The position numbers and the translations under genes are program-made. Source: Saprospiraceae bacterium (GTDB taxonomy: Bacteria; Bacteroidota; Bacteroidia; Chitinophagales; Saprospiraceae). Taken from it: 64,000 nucleotides of DNA. The stretch covers positions 1-64,000 of the forward strand of contig JAHDDE010000004.1 of the NCBI GenBank assembly GCA_020629515.1, in the 5' to 3' direction. The notes under the pieces are model-generated. The model ran no database searches, was not told the DNA's origin, and saw only the letters and a program-made list of their open reading frames with translations. Shown piece by piece: positions 53,026-62,709 of the stretch. Numbering within the stretch: position 1 is the stretch's first letter; every line of letters starts with the position of its first letter.

Positions 53026-56000
53026 TTAATTAATAATCAATTTTTCTATTAATAACTCAGATCCGACATTCATAGTGACCATATACATTCCTTCAGAGAA
53101 TTGTCCATTATTTAAATCTATGCTAACTGACCTAACTCCTTGAGATATGTATCGAGAATATACTTCCTGACCAGACATGTTGAAAATCTTAACTTCTGAC
53201 GATTCATCGGCGCCTTTTATTTTCAGAACCACCATATCTGTTGCTGGATTAGGTTGGACTTTTAAAGATAATTCAGTGCCAATTTCTGCCTCTCTATTCC
53301 TTAGCTCAACGATAGGGCCATTATCTGGATTGGTCATACTAGGAAGACATCTATTTGGAATTGTTCTTATAATATTTGAAGTACATAAAGCTCCAATATT
53401 AAGATCGGAAGTTGACCATTCTATTGATAAAGGCATATTAAATAAGGTATAAGTACCTCCAGGAATATATTCTACCAAATTCGATGATAAAAGTGGATAT
53501 TCCCAAACACCGACTATATCAAAGCTGGGTCTTGGAATAGCTCCGAAGCATTCTGCACAATTTGATATTTCTGCATCAAAATTATTAGCAAAGTCTATTA
53601 TTTTATCATTCGATCCATTTTCAAATGAATAATATGCTTGTAAGGCCGTTTCGGTTCCAGATAGAACACTATTTAAATTGTCACAAACCTCGCTTGAATT
53701 TAAAGCTTTTGACCAAATTCTAATTTCATCTATTTTACCAAAAAATGCTCCAGAACCATTGAATTGAGACCCGATTTTGAGGAGATTATCAAATGGAGCA
53801 ACAGCAATTGGTGATGGTATGGCAAAATCTTTAGAATCTGCTAAAACTCCATCCAAATAGAAATAACTGGCGTTATTTTCCTCATCTCTAACTAACGTGT
53901 AATTATGCCAATCACCGTCTATTGGAAATAGTACATCTGTTGGCCCCCAAGGATCTCCTAATCTAATCTGACCAGGAACATCGGCATCTGATATAGACGC
54001 CCTACCTATATATAAGTTTCTTCCCTGGGCTAATATTTCAGAATATTCTCCCATATCCGCTGAATTAGATTCTTTTGCCCATACTGATATAGTAAATGAG
54101 CCGGTTTCAGGGACAACTGGAGTACTTGTAGAATATGGGACATTAGCTAATCCAAATTCGAAACACTGGCTTTCTGGACCATACCCCGTAAGGGTAGGTG
54201 TCTCAAGAATATCGTCATATAAACATGAAAGACCGCTAACCAATACATTAAATAATTTTCCAGATTCACTGCTTCCAGGTCCATTGAGTTGCGGAGCGCC
54301 AGCGGATATATATGGCCATGTAATATTATCACCTTCAACCTGTATGGTTATTCTACCTGAGTTAAAAGGAGCTAAACCTCGATCCCCGATAAAGTAGTAC
54401 TCTCCTATTTCATTAAATTCCGACTGATCAAAGACATCAATGATCGGATTGTTAACCCCGCTTCCATCAAAAAGTGTGATAGTTACATCAGGATTATTTG
54501 TAGGAAGACCACTTAAATCAAAGCCGCTTAGATCCAGTTTGATATAAGCTATTTCATAATTATCAATTCCTATATCAACTGTTTGCCACATAGAATTTGC
54601 AGAAAAATCTGTAAATCCTGATCCACCTTCAGTGAATACATTTAATCCATTCACGTCTATATCATTACATATTTCAGTGCCGTCTGAGGTTATATCATAA
54701 TTCACTACCACATCAAATGAACAGAATAAAGTATCCCCATTACTTGCATAAAAGGCATGAGTTACTGTAGTAGTCCCGACAGGGTAGAGGTCATTAACCG
54801 TATTACCACCTCCTGATAGTATAGTGTCAGCAGTACGGACACCAAAGCATGGGTCAGTCCAGGTAGGTAGTGCGAAAAGTCCAGCACCTGTTACCCCATT
54901 ACAGTCCGTTGCATTGGCGATAACCAATGATGGGCACGAAATATTGCTCGCAGCAGCATTGCCACCGTTATTACAAAATACAAGGAAGTCATCCAAAGAT
55001 TCATTCAGATCAAATGAAATATTATTACCAAACGAACAGAAGGCTAAATAACTCTGAGGGAAACAACCACTTAAATCATTATTCCTCATATTGAAAACAC
55101 CATTAAAATTTGTACTGCTTGCAAATGACGACCATGAATTTGGTAAGGTTCCTGATAACCCATTGTTCTGAAGTACGATCTGCCTTAGATTGGTCCAGTT
55201 GCCATAAGAATCTGGTAATCCTCCAGATAAGTTATTATCTCCAGCAAAAAAGTCTTGAATAGTAACCCAAGATCCAAGTTCAGGTGGAAGAATTCCTGTT
55301 ATTTGATTTTCTGTTATATTGAAAAAGGCAATTTTAGTCCAACTGCTTAGTTCATCAGGAATAGATCCTGTTAGGCTATTACTTAATGCATTAAACACTC
55401 TCATCTCAGTCAGATTGCCAAATGAGCTAGGAATTGCTCCTGTCAAACTATTACCGTGTATATACAATTCTCCTAAGTTTACTAAACTACCCAATGTATC
55501 TGGGATCGATCCAGTAAGGTCATTATTTTGCAAGCCTAATCCTGTTAAAGTAGTCGCAGAACCTAAGGACTCAGGGATGTTGCCAGTTAGAAGATTACCA
55601 CTTAGAGTAATTGATTGAATAATCGGCCATTGATCGAATATATTAGGTATAGTACCAGTGAAACTATTTTCACCCAAGTTGATAGTGGTCAAATTGGATA
55701 AGTTCCCTAATTCTAAAGGAATATCACCTCCAATATTATTGTTGTTGAGATTTAATAAGTCCAACTCAGAGAAATCACCTATTTCTGGAGGAAGTACGCC
55801 TGATAATCCATTGCTTTGAATATCTATCTGTCGTACACAGCCTTCTGCTGTAGTCGTCACTCCTGACCAAGTACTATAAGGTGTACTTAGGTCCCAAGTA
55901 TTGATCCAATCCGGGCCATTCGTCGCATTATAGAAAGCTACTAATGCTAAGGAATCACCAGCGCACGGGAGCGCTGCAAAACAATTTGGGCCGGCATACC

Positions 56001-59000
56001 TTACTGGATCAGAGCAGAATGTGGCAAAATCGAATAGGTCTGGATTGTTATAAATGATCAAATTTCCACACAAAGACGTGTATGTAGAAGGGAAACAACC
56101 CGATAGATTATTGTTGAATGCAATTAACTCAAATATGCCTGTCAGATTCCCTAATGATGATGGCATCTCACCTGTTAAATTATTATTTGAGATATCCGCT
56201 CTAAAAAGGGCCGTTAAATTTCCAAATTCAGTAGGTATTGGTCCTGTTATTGTATTGTTATTAAGGAACAATGTTGCAAGGTTAGAAAGATTTCCTATGG
56301 TTGAAGGAATCGTCCCTTCTAAGTTATTTCCTCCTAAGCTTAAAAATTCTAAATCAATTAGGTTCCCAATTTCTGAAGGTATAGACCCTGACAACTGGTT
56401 ATTTGCAAAGTCCAATAAAGTCAAATTAGACAAATTGCCTAGCCCCGAAGGAATCGACCCAGTAAGAGAATTGTTACTCGCAGAAAGTACTGTAAGCGTC
56501 GTTATTTCTCCTAATTCTGTAGGAAGGCTGCCAGAAAGATTGTTGCTGTTCAACCTTATTACTTCAAGGAATTCAAGATCACCCAAAGAAGATGGAATTG
56601 CACCCGATAGATTATTGATTTGGATCTCTAAACTTCTTAATTCTGAAAGTAGCCCAATAGAATCAGGAATACTTCCAGTCATATTATTTACATTCAATTG
56701 TATACCTGTTACACAGCCATCTACATTTGTCGTCACACCTCCCCATGTACTATATGGTGTACTGAGATTCCAAGGTCTGGACCAATTAGCACCATTGGTA
56801 GAATTATATAGAGCCACTAAGGCTAACGAATCTGTAGCTATTAACTCAATGCTGTCAGTAGCTTCACATCCATCATCAGAAGTTACGTTCACTACATAAG
56901 TACCTGAATTTAATCCTATTAGTTGTTGACTTGTTGATCCGGTATTCCAGCTATACGTAACTGGAGCTTCTTTCGCTAAAGCCACGTTATCAAAATTAAG
57001 TTGATCGGTCTGCATATGGTCAGCTAGTCCCAGTTCAATACTTAAGTTTCCATTGATTTCTGTGTTTTCGACGATATAAGTATTGGTCCATCTGACAAAT
57101 TCTCCTTGAATTAATTCTGGATTATCTGTTGCTACTGGTGTCAATAAAGTACCTCCAGCATAAAGTCTTAGGATGGCAGGTCCAGCTGGCTCATTGTTAG
57201 TAGTTCTATATCCGAAATCTGCAGAAAGGATGTATGTAGTTCCTTGCTCTAAAACTTCAGTTAAGGATTGACTCATAGTTCGTTCTGAAGAGCTACCACC
57301 AAAGCCAGAACCATTGGTATAAGCAATATTGCCAACAGGACTTTGAGCGATAGAAGCTACTTTAGCAACTCCAAATGCATCTGCAGCACTTGTATTCCAT
57401 TCCCAGCCAGACATATCAGCATTTCTTCCTCTGGTACCATCACTATAGATGAGATCATTAGGAGAAGTCATATTAAGATTAGTCTCTCCGAATACAAAAT
57501 CAACACTAATATTAAGTGGATCTACCGTGATATCGGTAGTACCTGGTTTATATAAAGTTTCGAAATCTGGATTGATCACTTCTATTTGTTCTAAAGCTAT
57601 TGCGGTAATGGCTCCAGAATTGCTTCCACAAACTTTATTATCAATATTTATGCTCACAGTAAGATTATCAGAGTTGGCACATCCCTCCACCGTAAGTACA
57701 CCATCCATAGATGATGCCGTATAGTTTCTATCTGTAGTAGATCCTACGATCGGATAATCTCCAATAGCATCGGCATCAAAGCCAAGCACTTCATAATCTA
57801 CAATTACTGTATCACCTGGTATGACTCCAGATAAGGTAGAAGAAAATTCAGGTAAAGACTCTCCTATACCAATCGTATCACTGTTGACGCTTATACCGAG
57901 GCTGGCGGGTTCTATGACTACCTTGCCAGGATTATAAGTTACCTCAAAAGTTTCAGTGATAAATGTTCCTGGTAAGATGTATTGTACCCCAACCTCATAT
58001 CCTGTTAATATGTTGATCGGGATCAATTCAAATATACTGTCTTGTTCTGATGCGATAACGATAGATTGATCTATCGGCGTCTTTAGTGTTGACTCATCTG
58101 AGTTAACTAATGAAAGACCATTGACTAGAGAAAGCGCATCTGATAGAGAAACCTCCTGACCATTGACCAAAGAAAGGCCGTTTACAAGAGATAATCCATC
58201 AGTGATGCCTGTAGCGCCATCAGTAACCGATGCTCCGTTGACAAGAGACAGCCCATTGACAAGTGATAAGCCATCAACCAGAGGAGAATCGTTAACAAGA
58301 GATAGTCCATTGACAAGGGATAGTCCATCTACTAAAGCCTTCCCATTCACTAATGATAATGCATTGACAAGAGATAGTCCATTAACTAATTGTTCTTGAT
58401 TGACCAAGCTCAAACCATTAGTGTACGCATCTTCACTGATCATTCCACTCGAGTTAACAAGAGATAAGCCATTGACGAGCGATAAACCATTGACGAGCGA
58501 CAGACCGTCCGTTACTCCCAATCCATTTACTAATGATAGTGCATCAGTGATATTTGACTCTCCTAATGAATTAACCAAGGATAAGCTATTCACTAATGAT
58601 AGCCCATTGACAAGGGATAATCCATTGACTAAAGAAAGCCCATCAGTTATAGTGGTACCATTCACTAATGATAGGGCATTAGCTAATGCTTCGTTATTAA
58701 CCAGAGACAATCCGTTTACTAATGATAGCCCATTTACTAAGGATAATCCATTCACTAATGATATAGCATCAGCTAAAGGTGTCCCATCTAACTTAATATC
58801 TAACGCTTGCTCTACGGAAGTGTTAGAATCTATGGCAATTCCATCGACATCTATAAGTGCTTGATTTATAGCAGATTGGCTATTAGCGATTTTTAGTGCA
58901 TCTGCTAATTCTTCATTATTTACAAGTGATAGCCCGTTTACAAGCGACAATCCATTAACTAATGATATAGCGTCAGCTTCAGATTCTATAGCACCATTGA

Positions 59001-62000
59001 CAAGTGATATGGCATCTTTTAATGCGGCATCATTAACCAGCGAAATACCATTAACCAATGACAGTGCATCGGCTAAAGAGACATCATCCAGTACACCTAA
59101 ATCATTTACAAGCGATAATCCGTTAACTAATGATAGGCCATTGACAAGAGAGAGGCCATTAACTAAAGAAATCGCATCAAGTACTTCTACTGGGCCACCA
59201 TTAACTAAGGATATGGCATCAACTAATGATTGGTCGTTGACAAGAGAGAGACCATTGACGAGTGACAATCCATTAACCAAAGAAATCGCATCTAAAATAT
59301 CTTCTGCTCCAAGTTGGTTGACCAAAGAAAGACTATTTACTAATGATAAACCGTCGAATAGACTTCCACCATTAACTAATGACAGACCGTTAACGAGTGA
59401 TAATCCGTTGACTAAAGAAATCGCATCTGCTAAGGTTTGACCTGTCAATTTTGACTCGAGCCCATTGACCAAGGATAATCCATTTACTAAGGATATCCCA
59501 TTTACCAATGAGATTCCATCTGTAAAAGATAGTCCTAAGTTGTTTACTAATGATAGCCCATTGACCAGCGATAATCCATTAACCAATGAAATCCCATTTA
59601 CCAATGAAAGCGCATCGATCAGTTCTGCATCTGCATCTAATTTTCCTGCTTCTATAAGTTTAACAATCAAAAGTGAATCTTCTACTAATGCTAAACTATC
59701 CACTAATCCCACCGCATCAACAAACTGTATATCCTCAATTCCTTCAATAGCATCACTTAATGAATTTACTAGTGACAATCCATCCACTAAGGCTAATCCT
59801 TCAGCAAGCGAACCGGTATGCTGGCTATTTACTTCATTAGTCAGAGCGGCAATATTTGCAGGATTGCCACCGAACTCATAATTGAAGCTTATGCTGGTTA
59901 TACTCTGTCCATAAATAAGTGAGATAGAATCTGCTTCAATAATAAGCGGCATCTTCTCAACATCTAAAGAAGTATTTATTAGTCTAAAATCGAAAAGATT
60001 ATTAAACTCTGCAGGGACAGTACCGATGCTTAGCTCTACGCTATATAATCCAGGCAAGCTTAATTCATCTGCAGTCGTGGTGAATATTACATCTATTGAA
60101 TCTAAATTATACAGTGTAATTATACTGTCAGAAACGCCAGAAACGGAGTAGTTAAACTCAGGATTGGCTTCTCCATAAAATTTAGATGCTCTATCTCCTT
60201 CAATTGTAACTATAGTTCTAACTGGCTCGATAAATGCAAACCCATTAGAATATCCTCCATCTATCTCTGTATCAGTAATAGGTTCAGTGAATAATGTCAC
60301 AAGAGTACTGTCGAATGGATCAAAAGTAGGTATGATGGCAACTGCCATGCTATCTCCCATAATCTCTGTTTCTAACATTTGATCTCCAAACATGATAGCG
60401 GTAGTATCAGTGATGTAATTACCAAAAACGATCAGTTCAAATTCTTGATTTCCAAGATTTGCATCATTGACATTATTTGGAATCTCATAACCTGTTAGTT
60501 CAGGAGTAGGATTGGCTATCTCCAATAATACATTTTGAGCCTGTAAAAAGCCTTCGCCAGAAATTGGGTCATAGCCCTCTTCATACATATCCAATGCGGT
60601 ACGCTGGATTAGTTCTTTCATTAAGGCCGGAGAGGTTTCTTGCCCTATAAACTTTTGACGCCCTTCTATTATTAATGCCATTGCCGCTGCGACATGCGGA
60701 GCTGCGGCAGATGTCCCTGAGAAGTTTGGAAATCCATCTCCGTCAAAATCTCCAACACCCCCCAAATTTACGGTAGTATTGACACCATTTGGAGCACAGA
60801 TATCGGGCTTAAGCCTGTCCTGTCCATCTATTAAAGTTCCCCCTCGAGATGAAAATGATGCAGCTGTTGCTTCATTACCAAATGCCGGAGTATTAGAATA
60901 TAAAACGGCACCTACTGCTATCGCACCTTCAGCATTGGCTTGACCTACTACAGTAGAAGTCCCTTGTTCGTACTCATTGAAGATTACCCCTGTACCTCTA
61001 AAGAAGATATACTTGAATCTTACTGGATTTAATGTAGCAGAAGCATTGACTATTAGAATATTCACAGTTGTTATCCCGCCATTTACTTCAAAATCCATTA
61101 CTTCTATTGGATCTTCTCCCGTATTATCTCGATTGATATCATATAATATATTGCCATCATCATCTACCAAATAGATGTCCAGATCATTTTCTGATCCTCC
61201 ATCTGCTGTCTCTCCAAGAGAATAATAATCGTCATCCCAATGAAGTGATATCGTATATTTTCCTGGATCTAAAGTCACGCTTTGATAGATATCTCCACCT
61301 CCAAAGTCATGAGGCGTCCCAACAACTCCTGCTGGAAGTTGTGCGGTACCCGGACCTACAAGTGTTCCATTAAAATCAGCTTCATAAGCATTGTCCCCGT
61401 AGTTTCCTGCAGAACTTACATACATTGTTCCATTCGCCACGACTTGATCAACCGCTTGAGCTACCATACCATCTTTAAAGAATGGTTCAGTTATATAGGT
61501 TACGTCATCAACTATGACATCGGCACCATCATTATCTAAATTTCTAATAGACTGTGCAAAAGCACCTGCGCTTTCGAATCCAGTTTCGAATAAAAGAGCT
61601 GCCCCGGGAGCGATGTCATGAATAATCTGGAGCATCGCACGCCCTTCATCTGTAAGACCACTTCTGGAGCTTTCAGCATTGATAAGTCTTACTCCATCTT
61701 CAGGTAAATCTCCATTGTCAATATCTCTTATTGATTGACTGATATCGCTGGATTTATCATAGCTATCTGAAATCACCCCGATAGTCACGCCTGTACCATC
61801 GAGATTATATCCTCCTTTGATGAAATTCGTTCCTTGTGGTATATCTCCTTGAGTTACCGTTAAACCTTTATCAAGTATAGGGCGATATATCGGTCTTGCA
61901 AATTGAAGACAATCACTGAAAGAGTTTAATGCTCCGAGATTTTCAATTGGGAAACAACCAGAAATAATCAAATCATTAGTCCCATTATCAATTCTCATCG

Positions 62001-62709
62001 TTAATCCTAAACTGTCTAATAGACGTGAAGCTGCCTCAAACTTACCCTCTTTAGCAATTACTTCAATCAGAACTAAGTTGCCATTAATTTGATATACGAA
62101 ATCTGATTCAGTAATTACTGCGATGATCGAATCGACATTAGCAGAAGAATCCGATACTACTTCCGCAAGAGTCTCTAAGGCAGGCCACAACACTCCATCA
62201 GTTTTTCCAATCTGAGGTCTTGAATAATCAGGTACTATATTTCCTGCATCAAGAGGACAATAGGAAAAGGATGAACCATCAAATCTGAAATTTCCTCGAC
62301 CAGTTTCTTTAAAACTGACTAAAATGTCACCACTTCCTGACACTTCAACACAAATCTCTTGAGGACTTCGGCCATTGTCTCCAGTTGGATTATCGATTTC
62401 ATAAGTTGAATCTCCTGATACAACGGTCACTTGACCTCCGACATTATTAAATCCGACTGTAAAGCATAAGGTTCCAGTCACGATTTCATCTGAATCAGTA
62501 CTGTATGTCAATATTAATTCATCATTATTTCCTGAGATGTTATTGGTCATAACGTCGTCAGGTAAACCTTCGGCATTGAGTTCATCATTTATTCCTCGAC
62601 TTGATTCATAGACTCCAGCAATTATTTCTGGGTTATCGCACTGCGCATGCAGACCAACTGATGATACAACGAAGGATAATAAAGAAACTAAAATGTTCTT
62701 AATATGCAT
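53026..62709 (-). CDS. Giant T9SS-secreted protein: S8-like domain, MBG, hexapeptide array, LRRs, LamG
   Basis: A 3227-aa exported protein. Order (approximate residues): signal peptide 1-23; beta-sandwich 24-150; linker; subtilase-like domain 300-700; MBG-type domains 840-1000; a hexapeptide array 970-1536 with about 51 SLVN units; remainder of an MBG domain 1545-1640; a jellyroll-like domain 1690-1930; two plant-style LRR blocks 1957-2250 and 2255-2565, each opening with DSLALVA-YN-TNG--W; a beta domain 2650-2830; LamG-like 2850-3040; T9SS type A signal 3150-3227 (VQPNPATD ... VKIFNMSGQEVY). In the subtilase part Asp315 (VISDSYD), Asn436 (SSAGNYGD) and Ser667 (FSGTSAAAPHVA) are present, but the segment that normally reads HGT is DEGRAMLQIIHDIAPGA, with Glu355 in the His place. 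The array sits between two halves of an MBG-like fold. Single-gene transcript with its own terminator. Likely a cell-surface fibre, adhesin or processing protease; activity unproven. Confidence 0.9.
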   Translation of the reverse strand: MHIKNILVSLLSFVVSSVGLHAQCDNPEIIAGVYESSRGINDELNAEGLPDDVMTNNISGNNDELILTYSTDSDEIVTGTLCFTVGFNNVGGQVTVVSGDSTYEIDNPTGDNGRSPQEICVEVSGSGDILVSFKETGRGNFRFDGSSFSYCPLDAGNIVPDYSRPQIGKTDGVLWPALETLAEVVSDSSANVDSIIAVITESDFVYQINGNLVLIEVIAKEGKFEAASRLLDSLGLTMRIDNGTNDLIISGCFPIENLGALNSFSDCLQFARPIYRPILDKGLTVTQGDIPQGTNFIKGGYNLDGTGVTIGVISDSYDKSSDISQSIRDIDNGDLPEDGVRLINAESSRSGLTDEGRAMLQIIHDIAPGAALLFETGFESAGAFAQSIRNLDNDGADVIVDDVTYITEPFFKDGMVAQAVDQVVANGTMYVSSAGNYGDNAYEADFNGTLVGPGTAQLPAGVVGTPHDFGGGDIYQSVTLDPGKYTISLHWDDDYYSLGETADGGSENDLDIYLVDDDGNILYDINRDNTGEDPIEVMDFEVNGGITTVNILIVNASATLNPVRFKYIFFRGTGVIFNEYEQGTSTVVGQANAEGAIAVGAVLYSNTPAFGNEATAASFSSRGGTLIDGQDRLKPDICAPNGVNTTVNLGGVGDFDGDGFPNFSGTSAAAPHVAAAMALIIEGRQKFIGQETSPALMKELIQRTALDMYEEGYDPISGEGFLQAQNVLLEIANPTPELTGYEIPNNVNDANLGNQEFELIVFGNYITDTTAIMFGDQMLETEIMGDSMAVAIIPTFDPFDSTLVTLFTEPITDTEIDGGYSNGFAFIEPVRTIVTIEGDRASKFYGEANPEFNYSVSGVSDSIITLYNLDSIDVIFTTTADELSLPGLYSVELSIGTVPAEFNNLFDFRLINTSLDVEKMPLIIEADSISLIYGQSITSISFNYEFGGNPANIAALTNEVNSQHTGSLAEGLALVDGLSLVNSLSDAIEGIEDIQFVDAVGLVDSLALVEDSLLIVKLIEAGKLDADAELIDALSLVNGISLVNGLSLVNGLSLVNNLGLSFTDGISLVNGISLVNGLSLVNGLESKLTGQTLADAISLVNGLSLVNGLSLVNGGSLFDGLSLVNSLSLVNQLGAEDILDAISLVNGLSLVNGLSLVNDQSLVDAISLVNGGPVEVLDAISLVNGLSLVNGLSLVNGLSLVNDLGVLDDVSLADALSLVNGISLVNDAALKDAISLVNGAIESEADAISLVNGLSLVNGLSLVNNEELADALKIANSQSAINQALIDVDGIAIDSNTSVEQALDIKLDGTPLADAISLVNGLSLVNGLSLVNGLSLVNNEALANALSLVNGTTITDGLSLVNGLSLVNGLSLVNSLSLVNSLGESNITDALSLVNGLGVTDGLSLVNGLSLVNGLSLVNSSGMISEDAYTNGLSLVNQEQLVNGLSLVNALSLVNGKALVDGLSLVNGLSLVNDSPLVDGLSLVNGLSLVNGASVTDGATGITDGLSLVNGLSLVNGQEVSLSDALSLVNGLSLVNSDESTLKTPIDQSIVIASEQDSIFELIPINILTGYEVGVQYILPGTFITETFEVTYNPGKVVIEPASLGISVNSDTIGIGESLPEFSSTLSGVIPGDTVIVDYEVLGFDADAIGDYPIVGSTTDRNYTASSMDGVLTVEGCANSDNLTVSINIDNKVCGSNSGAITAIALEQIEVINPDFETLYKPGTTDITVDPLNISVDFVFGETNLNMTSPNDLIYSDGTRGRNADMSGWEWNTSAADAFGVAKVASIAQSPVGNIAYTNGSGFGGSSSERTMSQSLTEVLEQGTTYILSADFGYRTTNNEPAGPAILRLYAGGTLLTPVATDNPELIQGEFVRWTNTYIVENTEINGNLSIELGLADHMQTDQLNFDNVALAKEAPVTYSWNTGSTSQQLIGLNSGTYVVNVTSDDGCEATDSIELIATDSLALVALYNSTNGANWSRPWNLSTPYSTWGGVTTNVDGCVTGIQLNVNNMTGSIPDSIGLLSELRSLEIQINNLSGAIPSSLGDLEFLEVIRLNSNNLSGSLPTELGEITTLTVLSASNNSLTGSIPSGLGNLSNLTLLDFANNQLSGSIPSEIGNLIDLEFLSLGGNNLEGTIPSTIGNLSNLATLFLNNNTITGPIPTEFGNLTALFRADISNNNLTGEMPSSLGNLTGIFELIAFNNNLSGCFPSTYTSLCGNLIIYNNPDLFDFATFCSDPVRYAGPNCFAALPCAGDSLALVAFYNATNGPDWINTWDLSTPYSTWSGVTTTAEGCVRQIDIQSNGLSGVLPPEIGDFSELDLLNLNNNNIGGDIPLELGNLSNLTTINLGENSFTGTIPNIFDQWPIIQSITLSGNLLTGNIPESLGSATTLTGLGLQNNDLTGSIPDTLGSLVNLGELYIHGNSLTGAIPSSFGNLTEMRVFNALSNSLTGSIPDELSSWTKIAFFNITENQITGILPPELGSWVTIQDFFAGDNNLSGGLPDSYGNWTNLRQIVLQNNGLSGTLPNSWSSFASSTNFNGVFNMRNNDLSGCFPQSYLAFCSFGNNISFDLNESLDDFLVFCNNGGNAAASNISCPSLVIANATDCNGVTGAGLFALPTWTDPCFGVRTADTILSGGGNTVNDLYPVGTTTVTHAFYASNGDTLFCSFDVVVNYDITSDGTEICNDIDVNGLNVFTEGGSGFTDFSANSMWQTVDIGIDNYEIAYIKLDLSGFDLSGLPTNNPDVTITLFDGSGVNNPIIDVFDQSEFNEIGEYYFIGDRGLAPFNSGRITIQVEGDNITWPYISAGAPQLNGPGSSESGKLFNVLVSGLSCLYDDILETPTLTGYGPESQCFEFGLANVPYSTSTPVVPETGSFTISVWAKESNSADMGEYSEILAQGRNLYIGRASISDADVPGQIRLGDPWGPTDVLFPIDGDWHNYTLVRDEENNASYFYLDGVLADSKDFAIPSPIAVAPFDNLLKIGSQFNGSGAFFGKIDEIRIWSKALNSSEVCDNLNSVLSGTETALQAYYSFENGSNDKIIDFANNFDAEISNCAECFGAIPRPSFDIVGVWEYPLLSSNLVEYIPGGTYTLFNMPLSIEWSTSDLNIGALCTSNIIRTIPNRCLPSMTNPDNGPIVELRNREAEIGTELSLKVQPNPATDMVVLKIKGADESSEVKIFNMSGQEVYSRYISQGVRSVSIDLNNGQFSEGMYMVTMNVGSELLIEKLIIN
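55020..56840 (-). repeat. Two plant-type leucine-rich-repeat blocks
   Basis: About 20 units of the form L-x-x-L-x-L-x-x-N-x-L-[ST]-G-x-I-P-x-x-[LI]-G-N-L-[ST] within the giant protein, for example NNLSGAIPSSLGDL and NQLSGSIPSEIGNL. This is the 24-residue plant-specific LRR form. The two blocks start with nearly the same cap (STWGGVTTNVDGC and STWSGVTTTAEGC) and end in CFPSTYTSLCGN / CFPQSYLAFCSFGN, so the whole block was duplicated. Confidence 0.87.
58102..59800 (-). repeat. Hexapeptide array (LSLVNG)n inside the giant protein
   Basis: A run of about 560 residues built on a six-residue period [LI]-S-L-V-N-[GSDN]. I count about 51 SLVN units by eye, in groups of two to four identical hexads, spaced by degenerate hexads such as SLVDAI, ALADAI and AALKDAI. 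At the DNA level the 18-nt units are not identical: adjacent GLSLVN copies are written TTG-TCG-CTT-GTA-AAC and CTA-TCA-CTT-GTA, and many other synonymous spellings occur. The composition is free of Cys, Trp, Arg and nearly free of aromatic residues. Confidence 0.93.

Noticed and set aside
56054-56899. 281-aa + strand ORF
   Set aside because: Antisense shadow of the LRR region of the giant gene; its repeats simply mirror the LRR codons.
58102-59800. CRISPR-like or minisatellite appearance of the 18-nt periodic DNA
   Set aside because: The units lie inside one uninterrupted reading frame, differ at synonymous positions and have no spacer/repeat alternation of CRISPR size; no cas genes are in the window.
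58163-59881. Long + strand ORFs (78, 154, 147 and 138 aa) with NDSPLTRDNPLTN-type repeats
   Set aside because: They are the antisense of the hexapeptide array; its codon bias leaves the opposite frame open. No signal, start context or family supports them.
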